Assembly: GCA_028705785.1 (NCBI GenBank)
Contig: JAQWCT010000010.1
Span: 1-22,489 of the forward strand
Origin: Sulfurospirillaceae bacterium
Lineage (GTDB): Bacteria; Campylobacterota; Campylobacteria; Campylobacterales; Sulfurospirillaceae
Direction of reading: 5' to 3'
Length of the DNA stretch: 22,489 bases
Of this stretch, positions 6,499 through 13,079 are shown one piece after another. The position numbers were made by a program, and so were the translations under genes. Below the pieces are notes generated by a model. It was not told the origin of the DNA, searched no databases, and worked only from the letters and a program-made list of their open reading frames with translations. How positions within the stretch are numbered: the first letter of the stretch is position 1; each line of letters opens with the position of its first letter.

Positions 6499-9003
6499 AT
6501 GTCAGATATGAGCCACAATACGCGCTATGATGCCTATATTCCTGAAGTTGTTGCCTACCAAAAATCACTTGACCAACTCTCTGAGAGGTGGAATTTACTT
6601 TCGCTTTTAGGGCAAATGAGTAATATTGGTATGGATATCTCAGAAACAAGACAAGCTTTTAGTAACCTCTCTGAACAGTTACTACAGAGGCTCTCAGAAG
6701 AGACTGTTAAGAAGCTTTCGACAGAACTTGGTGCGAAAGCGCAAGTAGCTATTGATATTTTGATACGAAATTTATTTGAACGCACGGCTGATATCGGATT
6801 TTTAGCGATGGACACTATCATCGGTGACTTTGCAAGGATGAATCAGGAGATGCAAAAAGAGTCTCTTTCTTCTTTGCAAATTCGCTTTCAAGAGTATATT
6901 GAAAAATATAGCGTATACAGTGATGTTTTACTTTTTGACCTTGATGGTACACTTATCGCTTCAGCCAAGAGTGAAAAATTGGGGCAAAAGATAGAAGAAG
7001 CATTGCTTTATGAGGCAATTCATACTTCTGCGGATTATGTAGAAAGTTTTGGTCTGTTTCCATTGATTGGTGATAAAGAAAGTTTACTTTACAGTTATCG
7101 TGTATGTGACACAAATGGTACTCCTCTAGCGGTATTGTGCCTTGTATTTAAATTTCAAGATGAAATGCGTGTGATTATTTCGAGTTTGATTGAGGGTGAC
7201 AAATGGGCAGATATACTTCTCTTAGATAAAGACAATAGCACTATTTTTAGCAGTAACCCTTTTCATTATCCACTCGGGGCTCCTCAAAAAACAGCGATAA
7301 AATCTTTCGATATTGTCCCTTTTGCAGGGCAAGAGTATGTGGCTAAGACACAATCTACCAAAGGCTATCAAGGTTTTTTTGGGTTAGGTTGGCAAGGACA
7401 TGCCCTTATGCCATTATCTTTTGCGTTTGGACAAAAGCAGACATATATCCCTTTTACTGATGAACAAGTTAAAATCATTAAAAATTCTTCGCTTTTTTCG
7501 GAAGAGTTTACGAGCATTCCTATTAAAGCGGAAGCCATTCAAAAACGACTGGATATGACTATTTGGAATGGTAATGTACAAATTGCCAATCAAAAAAGTG
7601 GTGATAACTCCTTTTCAAAATCCCTTCTTAATGAGATCTCTCGTACAGGTGCCCAAACCAAAAAAACCTTTGAAGAATCCATCGGCAATCTGAATTGGAC
7701 AGTCGTAGCCTCCTTTATCAATGATGCGGCATTTAATGCCAAACTTGCCATTGACATCATGGATAGAAACCTCTATGAGCGCGCAAATGACTGTAGATGG
7801 TGGGCACTGAGTCCTGTGTTTATCAAGGCATTTAGCGCTAAGTACAAGGATTTTACGACCATTCGCAAAGAGTTTGGGCATGAAATCACAGAAGTTCTCA
7901 GTGCCATTAATGCACTTTATACGGTCTATAGCAATATCTTCTTATTTGATGCTCAAGGATGTGTAATCGCTGTTAGTCAAGAGAAATATGCACATTTGAT
8001 TGGAAAGCGCATTGGGGCGCACTATATCGCGCAAACATTAGCGCTTAGAAGTTCGAAAGAGTATGTTGTCAGTCCCTTTGAAAAAACAGAACTTTACGAT
8101 GGAAAACACACTTACATCTACAGTTCGCCTATTTTTATTTCTGATGTCAAAGAAGCACAAGGAGGCATTGGGATAGTTTTTGATGCCCACAGTCAATTTG
8201 AAGCGATGCTTCAAGATGTTGTGGGAACGGATAGCCGCTCTTTTGCCCTTTTTGTTGAGTCAAAAACCAATACCATCATCGCATCAAGCAACCCTTCTAT
8301 GAGTATTGGAGAACGATGTTCTTTTTGTGATGTGCAAGAGAGCATTGTGTTAATTCAAGAAGACTATTACATCATGGGCAAAGCAAAATCTCATGGATAT
8401 CGTGAGTATAAATGCAGTGATGGGTACTGTAATGATGTCACAGCCATTGTGTGTATTAAAATAGCGAGTAAAGAAGCCTGTGTGGAGACAAAACACAAAA
8501 ATGGTAAAAAGCAGTATCTCTATCCGCGCGTTGGTGCATCTGAAAAGACGGTTGAGCTTTCAACTTTTTGGATGAATGGCACTTTGTTTGCCATAGAAAG
8601 CCAACAAATCTATGCCGCGCTAGAAGGTCAAGATGTGACGCAAGTCATCGGATGCGATGAGATTTATGTTGGGATGATTACATGGAATAACAAAACGATT
8701 CCTGTTGCATCGCTTGCAAAATATTTTCACCATGACATTGCTTATAATAAAGAATTACACCATATCATTGTCGTCAAAGGCAGTGATGATAAACCTTTTG
8801 GATTGGTTATCGATATGGTTCAAGATAGTCCCGAAATACCTCTTCGCTGTGTCGATGAAACAAGTCAAGCGATGATGGGGCAACACACGCTGACTAAGGC
8901 GATCGTCAAGTCAGATGCTGGTCAAGAAAAAGCCGAAATGCTTTCTATTTTAGATCCCCATAAAATTGAGCAGTATCTCATTCGTGAAAAAGGTGCATTG
9001 TAA
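6499..9003 (+). CDS. Soluble dual sensor-module protein with C-terminal CheW domain
   Basis: The 834-residue protein has no clear membrane segment or signal peptide, so it is probably cytosolic. It contains two related modules: a helical motif (IRNLFERTADIGFLAMD at about 86-102 and DRNLYERANDCRWWA at about 420-434), each followed by a Cache/PAS-like segment (VLLFDLDGTLIAS about 143-155 and IFLFDAQGCVIAVS about 480-493, the latter ending YIYSSPIFISD and GGIGIVFD). Residues about 600-660 hold Cys pairs (C607-x2-C610, C639-x4-C644). Residues about 685-830 are a CheW domain (STFWMNGTLFAIESQQI, YVGMITWNNKTIPVASL). CheW couples receptors to the CheA kinase, so this looks like a soluble receptor and adaptor in one chain. 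It has a sigma-54-like promoter and its own terminator within the nif cluster. Ligand and partners are unknown. Confidence 0.85.
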   Translation: MSDMSHNTRYDAYIPEVVAYQKSLDQLSERWNLLSLLGQMSNIGMDISETRQAFSNLSEQLLQRLSEETVKKLSTELGAKAQVAIDILIRNLFERTADIGFLAMDTIIGDFARMNQEMQKESLSSLQIRFQEYIEKYSVYSDVLLFDLDGTLIASAKSEKLGQKIEEALLYEAIHTSADYVESFGLFPLIGDKESLLYSYRVCDTNGTPLAVLCLVFKFQDEMRVIISSLIEGDKWADILLLDKDNSTIFSSNPFHYPLGAPQKTAIKSFDIVPFAGQEYVAKTQSTKGYQGFFGLGWQGHALMPLSFAFGQKQTYIPFTDEQVKIIKNSSLFSEEFTSIPIKAEAIQKRLDMTIWNGNVQIANQKSGDNSFSKSLLNEISRTGAQTKKTFEESIGNLNWTVVASFINDAAFNAKLAIDIMDRNLYERANDCRWWALSPVFIKAFSAKYKDFTTIRKEFGHEITEVLSAINALYTVYSNIFLFDAQGCVIAVSQEKYAHLIGKRIGAHYIAQTLALRSSKEYVVSPFEKTELYDGKHTYIYSSPIFISDVKEAQGGIGIVFDAHSQFEAMLQDVVGTDSRSFALFVESKTNTIIASSNPSMSIGERCSFCDVQESIVLIQEDYYIMGKAKSHGYREYKCSDGYCNDVTAIVCIKIASKEACVETKHKNGKKQYLYPRVGASEKTVELSTFWMNGTLFAIESQQIYAALEGQDVTQVIGCDEIYVGMITWNNKTIPVASLAKYFHHDIAYNKELHHIIVVKGSDDKPFGLVIDMVQDSPEIPLRCVDETSQAMMGQHTLTKAIVKSDAGQEKAEMLSILDPHKIEQYLIREKGAL

Positions 9004-9032
9004 AAAAGGTGGTGTTATACGCACCACCTTTT
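9004..9032. terminator. Bidirectional intrinsic terminator
   Basis: AAAAGGTGGTG (9004-9014) and CACCACCTTTT (9022-9032) form a perfect 11-bp stem with a 7-base loop directly after the stop of the CheW gene. T and A runs on the arms let it serve both the rightward sensor gene and the leftward mdaB gene, which ends at 9037. Confidence 0.88.
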
Positions 9033-9036
9033 GAAC

Positions 9037-9627
9037 TTATTGGAAGTTTTTTGATAGGTGTTGATTAAATCTTGCTTTTTCTTTTTCGATATCCAAATCA
9101 CCTTTAAAAATATCGTGCACTGAAAATGTTTCTAGCGGTTCTACGCCACAAAATTGAAATGTTTTGTGCGTAGCCACATTAGCTTCATCTAAAGAAAGAC
9201 CATCAAAAAAGCCATCTTTGTTGCTAAATTCAGAAGTAGGGCAGTTGTAGGTGATGGAGAGCATATATTTTTTCCCTTGCATCAACCCGCCACTACCGTA
9301 TCGTTTAGAAGCATCACTACGCGTTCGCCCATCGTTTGTGTATGTCACTGTTCCTACACCTGTTGAAAAAATCTCATCAATATATTTTTTAGAAATCCAA
9401 GGAACACCCATCCAGTAGGTTGGAAATTGGAAAAGTATAAAATCTGCCCAAGCAAATTTTTCAACTTCTTCTTTGATATCATAAGCACTCTCGACAACAG
9501 AATGTTTGACATTAAATCCTGCCTCTTTAAAGAACGCACTAGCCGTATCAATATACATTTTTGTCAGATTTCCCTCTGCGACATTGGCATACTTTTGATG
9601 TCCGTTAATGATGAGTACATTTTTCAT
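9037..9627 (-). CDS. mdaB: MdaB-family NAD(P)H quinone oxidoreductase
   Basis: The 196-residue protein is a flavodoxin-fold NAD(P)H:quinone reductase of the MdaB group. Visible features are the N-terminal nucleotide-binding start VLIINGHQKYANVAEG, the segment FQFPTYWMGVPWISKKYID typical of the NQO1/MdaB family, and GGLMQGKKYMLSITYNCP. MdaB reduces quinones by two electrons and protects against oxidative stress; Helicobacter pylori has a well-known member. Length is normal (about 190-200). The ATG follows AAGGAAAA. It is divergent from the hxlR-type regulator at 9764, which probably controls it. It has no obvious role in cofactor assembly and separates two nif blocks, so it may be an insertion or a stress-defence passenger. 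Confidence 0.9.
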   Translation of the reverse strand: MKNVLIINGHQKYANVAEGNLTKMYIDTASAFFKEAGFNVKHSVVESAYDIKEEVEKFAWADFILFQFPTYWMGVPWISKKYIDEIFSTGVGTVTYTNDGRTRSDASKRYGSGGLMQGKKYMLSITYNCPTSEFSNKDGFFDGLSLDEANVATHKTFQFCGVEPLETFSVHDIFKGDLDIEKEKARFNQHLSKNFQ

Positions 9628-9658
9628 AATTTTCCTTTTTTTTGTTTGTGTTTTAGAA

Positions 9659-9738
9659 ATTATAATGGCTATGTGCTTAAGATATCCTTACGATACTTTT
9701 GGAATGTAATGGTAAAGTTAAGCAAGAAATGCTATAAT
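9659..9738. promoter_or_regulatory. Divergent mdaB/hxlR promoter region with candidate operator
   Basis: The 136-base gap carries TATAAT on the reverse strand at 9659-9664 for mdaB and an extended -10 TGCTATAAT at 9730-9738 for the regulator gene. Between them TATC-CTTAC-GATA (9683-9695) is an inverted repeat upstream of both -10 boxes. It is a plausible HxlR-family operator, inferred only from position and symmetry. Confidence 0.5.
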
Positions 9739-9763
9739 TTTCTTAAAAATAAAGGACATCAAT

Positions 9764-10156
9764 ATGTATTTAGTTAATGGAAAAGAATACAACTGCTCCG
9801 TCGCTATTGTACAAGATATCTTTAATGACAAATGGAAATTAGGGATTATTTGGCATCTTTTGGCTGGTGAAAAAAGATATAAAGAGCTTTTTGAAGAAGT
9901 AAAGGAAATCACTCAAAAGACCTTAACTGTTAAGCTGCGAGAATTAGAAGAAAAACAACTCATCGCAAGAGAGGTCTTTCCTGAGATTCCCCCTAAAGTG
10001 GTCTACTCCCTTACCCCCATTGGTGAGCGACTTCGTCCATTACTCAAAGAGATGTACGACTGGGGCATTGATTATGTTCAAGCGTGTGGTGAATTTTCAA
10101 CAGAAGAGGGCTGTGCCCTTACATGTAAGGATGAAAATTTGGGTAAAAACGAATAG
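9764..10156 (+). CDS. HxlR-family winged-helix regulator
   Basis: The 130-residue protein matches the HxlR family: the N-terminal CSVAIVQDIFNDKWKLGIIWHL with a Cys at about residue 11, a winged helix (YKELFEEVKEITQKTLTVKL, then REVFPEIPPKVVYSLTPIGE) and a C-terminal dimerisation helix. The family includes redox and quinone sensors that use the N-terminal Cys (for example YodB and HypR) and often regulate a neighbouring oxidoreductase, which fits the divergent mdaB. AAAGGAC precedes the ATG. A symmetric CTTACATGTAAG palindrome lies near the 3' end (10118-10129). Sensing of quinones or electrophiles is inference. Confidence 0.88.
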   Translation: MYLVNGKEYNCSVAIVQDIFNDKWKLGIIWHLLAGEKRYKELFEEVKEITQKTLTVKLRELEEKQLIAREVFPEIPPKVVYSLTPIGERLRPLLKEMYDWGIDYVQACGEFSTEEGCALTCKDENLGKNE

Positions 10157-10190
10157 ACTAAATATCACATTTTATTTTCATTTTTCCCTA

Positions 10191-10206
10191 CGGAACACTT
10201 TTTGTA
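10191..10206 (+). promoter_or_regulatory. Sigma-54-like promoter of the second nif operon
   Basis: CGGAACACTTTTTGTA has the -24 GG (10192-10193) and a -12 GT (10204-10205) ten bases later; the usual GC is GT here, so it may be weaker. The preceding TTTTTCCCTA resembles the site at 6385. The expected start is near 10217, about 22 bases before the nifX-like ATG. Confidence 0.65.
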
Positions 10207-10238
10207 AGTAGTACTACAACTTTACAAAAGGATAGAAG

Positions 10239-10589
10239 ATGATAAAAGTAGCATTTTTTACCAACGATCTTAAAAACATCGATGCACATTTTGGCTCGGC
10301 AGAACAGTTTGCAGTATACGATGTGAGTGCAGATGACTTTAGTCTTTGCGAGGTGGTTCAAACCGAGGGTGAGAGAACCGATGGTCGTGTTGAAATGCTA
10401 CAAGGTGTAGACATTATCTATTGTACTGAGATAGGACCTGCTGCTGCAGCACGCGTTATCAACAGTAAAATCTTTCCTATCAAATATAAAGAAGTCGTTG
10501 GCATTGAACAAGAGCTTGTGAAGCTTTCAGCGATGCTTTCAACCAATCCCCCTCCTTTTATCAAGAAAATTTTAGAAGCTAGAGGCTAG
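10239..10589 (+). CDS. nifX: NifX-family FeMo-cofactor binding protein (copy 2)
   Basis: The 116-residue protein has the NifX/NafY cofactor-binding fold: MIKVAFFTNDLKNIDAHFGS, a middle IIYCTEIGPAAAARVINS and a C-terminal STNPPPFIKKILEARG. NifX holds NifB-co or FeMo-co precursor during transfer to NifEN. Placement directly before the DUF269 NifX-associated gene is the usual nif order, so this copy is the better candidate for orthologous nifX than the one at 1870. AAAAGGA lies before the ATG. It heads a long rightward set with gaps of 4-15 bases. It lacks the CxC after HFG found in copy 1. Confidence 0.9.
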   Translation: MIKVAFFTNDLKNIDAHFGSAEQFAVYDVSADDFSLCEVVQTEGERTDGRVEMLQGVDIIYCTEIGPAAAARVINSKIFPIKYKEVVGIEQELVKLSAMLSTNPPPFIKKILEARG

Positions 10590-10593
10590 TGTT

Positions 10594-11025
10594 ATGAATG
10601 AATTGGAAAAACTTTTTATTGAAACACTGACTTCTCAGATACGAGCACTTGACCAGTTTGGTACTTGGGCAAAGAAAAGTAACGAAGAAGTTTTAGCTGA
10701 CAAGTATGTCAAAACGAAAGAACAATTAAAAGAGATTCCTATTATCGCAGATATTGACGAGATGCAGATCACAGATATTCGTTTGATTTTTCAAGCTATT
10801 GCCTTGGCATTTGAACTTAAAGTTGGGGTAATGTGTTCTGTGGTAATGGAAATGAGTCATGAGGGATTTGGTCGAGCAGTCGTTTTAGCAGATAAAATTG
10901 TCATTACCAACAAATTTTTCAAAGATGCACATAGGTACAGTTTTAGAACCTATGATGCTTTGATAAGTGAGGGCGGAAAGCTTCTTAAAGACGCCATTGA
11001 AATTTACGAAACTTATAAAAAATAG
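10594..11025 (+). CDS. NifX-associated nitrogen fixation protein (DUF269)
   Basis: The 143-residue protein fits the DUF269 (NifX-associated) family, found almost only in nif clusters after nifX. Recognisable elements are the N-terminal helix LFIETLTSQIRALDQFGTW, then FGRAVVLADKIVITNKFFKD, and AHRYSFRTYDALISEGGKL, which corresponds to the family HRFGF segment. The biochemical role is not established, though the association suggests cofactor biosynthesis or protection. It starts four bases after the nifX stop, with GAGG in the end of nifX as ribosome site. No membrane segment and no cysteine cluster are present, so it is probably cytosolic. Confidence 0.9.
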   Translation: MNELEKLFIETLTSQIRALDQFGTWAKKSNEEVLADKYVKTKEQLKEIPIIADIDEMQITDIRLIFQAIALAFELKVGVMCSVVMEMSHEGFGRAVVLADKIVITNKFFKDAHRYSFRTYDALISEGGKLLKDAIEIYETYKK

Positions 11026-11034
11026 GAAGAGAAG

Positions 11035-11550
11035 ATGTCAAAGATAGGAATTTTTTATGCCAGTGCTGGCGGAAATACAACGATTGTTGCTGAAGCTTTG
11101 AAAGAGGCTTTTGAAGTTGAGGATGATGATTGTGTCTTGATGGAAGAGGACTTTGATAGTGTAGAGCAATTTGAAAATTACGATACGCTTTTCATCGGTA
11201 GCTCATCTTGGGGGCAGGGTGATTTTCATTTTAGTTGGGTTGATCCTATCTTTGAAATCACTTCTGATGGACTTGACCTTAGCGGTAAGAAAGTGGCGTT
11301 TTTTGGTGCAGGAGATGCTAAGACACATGGTGAGCATTTTTGTAGCGCTCTTGGAAAACTATACGATGTCTTTACCAAAGCTGGGGCAAAAGCTGTAGGT
11401 TTTGTGGATACTGATGATTATACTTACACCAAATCTTTAGCCGAAAAAAATGGTAAGTTTTGTGGTTTAGCGATAGACAATATCAATGAACCAGACAAAA
11501 CAGAAGAACGCATAGAAAACTGGATAGAGCAGTTAAAAACTGAACTTTAG
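11035..11550 (+). CDS. nifF: Long-chain flavodoxin, probable nitrogenase electron donor
   Basis: The 171-residue protein is a flavodoxin: IGIFYASAGGNTTIVAEAL holds the FMN phosphate loop (S10-A-G-G-N-T15), SSSWGQGDF around W59 stacks on the flavin, and VAFFGAGDAKTHGEHFCSAL followed by YTKSLAEKNGKFCGLAID matches long-chain members. The phosphate loop has an added Gly compared with the usual TGNT, as in some NifF proteins. Flavodoxins of this kind reduce the nitrogenase Fe protein. The position between DUF269 and nifW supports NifF. AGGAAGAG precedes the ATG. A housekeeping FldA cannot be excluded, since the two differ little in sequence. Confidence 0.88.
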   Translation: MSKIGIFYASAGGNTTIVAEALKEAFEVEDDDCVLMEEDFDSVEQFENYDTLFIGSSSWGQGDFHFSWVDPIFEITSDGLDLSGKKVAFFGAGDAKTHGEHFCSALGKLYDVFTKAGAKAVGFVDTDDYTYTKSLAEKNGKFCGLAIDNINEPDKTEERIENWIEQLKTEL

Positions 11551-11559
11551 GAGTTAAAA

Positions 11560-11889
11560 ATGAAGACGCTAGAAGATTTTTATCATCTTAGAAATGCCGA
11601 AGATTATTTTGAATTTTTCGAAATGGATTACGATAAAAAACTGGTCAATGTGAAGCGTTTTCATATCATGAAAGAGTACGGCAATCTTATCAAAAAAGGG
11701 ATGGCTGGTTTTGCTCATGATGAGCCGATGTTGCTTGATTTTTTAAAGTTTTCACTTTTGAGGGTTTATGCAGACTATCTAAGCGGTCATGCTCCCAGTG
11801 CAGCAGAAGTGTGGGAGATGTTTAAAGATGGTGAGCCAAAGGGTTGTTTGGCGTGTGTGAGTGCTAAAGGAGGTAGTTGTGATTGTTGA
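11560..11889 (+). CDS. nifW: NifW nitrogenase-protective protein with Cys tail
   Basis: The 109-residue protein fits NifW: EDYFEFFEMDYDKKLVNVKR followed by FHIMKEYGNLIKK corresponds to the conserved region where other NifW proteins read VNV-x-RLHIL-x-x-F. NifW is linked to stability of the MoFe protein, particularly under oxygen, and to its late maturation. Unusual here is a C-terminal tail with four cysteines (C96-x2-C99 and C107-x-C109), not a feature I associate with NifW; it could bind metal or be redox active. The gene overlaps nifZ by 11 bases, and AGGAG lies seven bases before its ATG. Without neighbours the call would be weaker. Confidence 0.83.
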   Translation: MKTLEDFYHLRNAEDYFEFFEMDYDKKLVNVKRFHIMKEYGNLIKKGMAGFAHDEPMLLDFLKFSLLRVYADYLSGHAPSAAEVWEMFKDGEPKGCLACVSAKGGSCDC

Positions 11890-12247
11890 TCCCAATACCG
11901 TTTTGCATGATAATGTCATGGCAAAGCTCTCAGGAAAAGATGCACCGCAAGCTAAATTTTTCGTTGGACAAAAGGTACGCCTTTTAGAAGATGTCAAAAA
12001 CGATGGAACCTATCCGTATCTCTCTATTGGTGCGGTGATGATTAAAAAAGGGTGTATCGGTTATATTCGTCATGTGGGTGAATTTTTACAAGTCATTCGT
12101 GTGTATGAAGTCCATTTTATGGATGAAGAAGCAGTCGTTGAGGTTATCGGATGTAGGGAACATGAGCTTGAAGCAATGGAACCTTATCGTGACTTAGAGG
12201 CCGAAGAAGTTGAATATATGAAAAACTATTACAAAAAAAAATCTTAG
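11879..12247 (+). CDS. nifZ: NifZ, MoFe protein maturation factor
   Basis: The 122-residue protein matches NifZ: FVGQKVRLLEDVKNDGTYPY, IGYIRHVGEFLQVIRVYEVH and VEVIGCREHEL contain the family motifs NDGTfP, GyVr-x-vG-x-FLQ and GCRExEL. NifZ acts in forming the second P-cluster of the MoFe protein. The frame opens further upstream with GTG at 11861, but a full AAAGGAGG at 11866-11873 lies inside that extension and five bases before GTG 11879, so 11879 is preferred. The start overlaps the end of nifW, suggesting coupled translation and a joint role. Confidence 0.88.
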   Translation: MIVDPNTVLHDNVMAKLSGKDAPQAKFFVGQKVRLLEDVKNDGTYPYLSIGAVMIKKGCIGYIRHVGEFLQVIRVYEVHFMDEEAVVEVIGCREHELEAMEPYRDLEAEEVEYMKNYYKKKS

Positions 12248-12262
12248 TAAGGAGGATGGGCA

Positions 12263-12604
12263 ATGGCGAAAGTAATTTTTATGCATTTTGATGAAAATAC
12301 AGATGGCATTTATGATGCAAAAATAGGGGAACCTGTAGTGCGTTTGGCAAAAGAAAAGGGCATTCCTATAAAATTTGATTGTGGTGATGACTATGCTCAA
12401 TGTTTGGTTAGAGTTGAGCACATCAGCGATGAAGAGCCAACAAGTTATATGGAAGATGAAGAGTTGGATAAACTCGTAGCACTGGGTGCTATCACACAAG
12501 AAGATGCAGATATATGCCAACAATTTACCGTTAGCCCTAAAATTCGTATCGCTTCGATGATGATGGTTAAGGGTGATGTTTTAATTAAACCCTATAAAAA
12601 ATAA
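12263..12604 (+). CDS. Degenerate 2Fe-2S ferredoxin-like protein
   Basis: The 113-residue protein has the layout of a plant-type [2Fe-2S] ferredoxin (VVRLAKEKGIPIKFDCGDD, then QCLVRVEHI, later DICQQFTVSPKIRIASMMMV), but only three cysteines: C40, C47 and C85. The normal C-x4-C-x2-C loop is replaced by C-x6-C, so a standard cluster cannot form unless another residue such as Asp serves as ligand. A strong AAGGAGG precedes the ATG. It lies between nifZ and a canonical 2Fe-2S ferredoxin gene, so it may be a nif-specific relative with altered cluster, metal or structural role. Similar odd proteins may exist in other nif clusters, which I could not check. Confidence 0.7.
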   Translation: MAKVIFMHFDENTDGIYDAKIGEPVVRLAKEKGIPIKFDCGDDYAQCLVRVEHISDEEPTSYMEDEELDKLVALGAITQEDADICQQFTVSPKIRIASMMMVKGDVLIKPYKK

Positions 12605-12608
12605 AAGC

Positions 12609-12679
12609 ACTAACGGTGCGCGGGCTTTGCGCCGAGCAAAACTTAGCGTTAGCGTAGTTTTTTGAGCTTTGCTCAAAAA
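12609..12679 (+). repeat. Multi-hairpin element between two ferredoxin genes
   Basis: This part of a 114-base gap is more GC-rich than its surroundings and carries several pairings: CTAACG (12610-12615) with CGTTAG (12647-12652), GCGC around GGGCTTT (12618-12628), GAGCAAA (12634-12640) with TTTGCTC (12668-12674), and TTTTTGAGC (12659-12667) with GCTCAAAAA (12671-12679). The last two are mutually exclusive. No T run follows, so it is not a standard terminator; an attenuator, RNA processing site or dispersed intergenic repeat are possible. Confidence 0.55.
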
Positions 12680-12718
12680 GCGTGTAAAAAATAAAAATAG
12701 TAAATAAGGAGTAAGAAG

Positions 12719-13015
12719 ATGACAACAAGAGTAGAGATTATCAACGATTTCTTGGCAATCAATGTAAAACCAGGTGCTACAATACAAGATGTTGTAGAAG
12801 CAAGCGGAAGCGCACTTCCTTTCGGCTGTCGTGACGGCATGTGCGGAACATGTGCGGTAGATATCGTTCAAGGAATGGAATTCTTATCTGGCAAAACAAA
12901 TAAAGAACTTGTTGTTCTTAAAGAAATTTGTTTTGGTACAGCAACACCTAACACAAGACTTTCTTGTCAAATGAAAATCGAAAAGCCAAACGGCGTAGTT
13001 CGTATAAAATACTAA
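12719..13015 (+). CDS. 2Fe-2S ferredoxin
   Basis: The 98-residue protein is a canonical plant-type [2Fe-2S] ferredoxin with all four ligands: C37, C42 and C45 in FGCRDGMCGTCAV and C83 in TRLSCQ. AAGGAG lies seven bases before the ATG at 12719. Ferredoxins of this type are common in nif clusters, where they serve electron transfer or Fe-S assembly; the exact partner is unknown. It lies behind the structured gap at 12609-12679, which might set its expression apart from the genes upstream. A hairpin follows the gene before rpoN. Confidence 0.92.
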   Translation: MTTRVEIINDFLAINVKPGATIQDVVEASGSALPFGCRDGMCGTCAVDIVQGMEFLSGKTNKELVVLKEICFGTATPNTRLSCQMKIEKPNGVVRIKY

Positions 13016-13040
13016 AATAGCCTAAAATTTAATCAGTAGT

Positions 13041-13071
13041 TATGCCTCAAACCACCATTGGTTTGGGCATA
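13041..13071 (+). promoter_or_regulatory. Hairpin directly before rpoN
   Basis: TATGCC-T-CAAACCA and TGGTTTG-GGCATA pair over 13 bp with one bulged T and the loop CCAT. It ends eight bases before the rpoN ATG. No T run follows, so simple termination is unlikely. The only GGG upstream of the ATG is in the 3' arm, so the hairpin may limit translation of rpoN. Confidence 0.6.
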
Positions 13072-13079
13072 ATTTACGC

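Noticed and set aside
11861..11878. GTG at 11861 as start of nifZ
   Set aside because: The strong AAAGGAGG would then lie inside the coding region; it fits the GTG at 11879.
12659..12679. TTTTTGAGC-TTT-GCTCAAAAA as a Rho-independent terminator
   Set aside because: There is no T run after the stem on the forward strand, and genes of the same set follow.
12581..12871. Reverse-strand open frame across the structured gap and the 2Fe-2S gene
   Set aside because: It runs opposite a clear ferredoxin gene, has no ribosome site of note and shows no recognisable domain.
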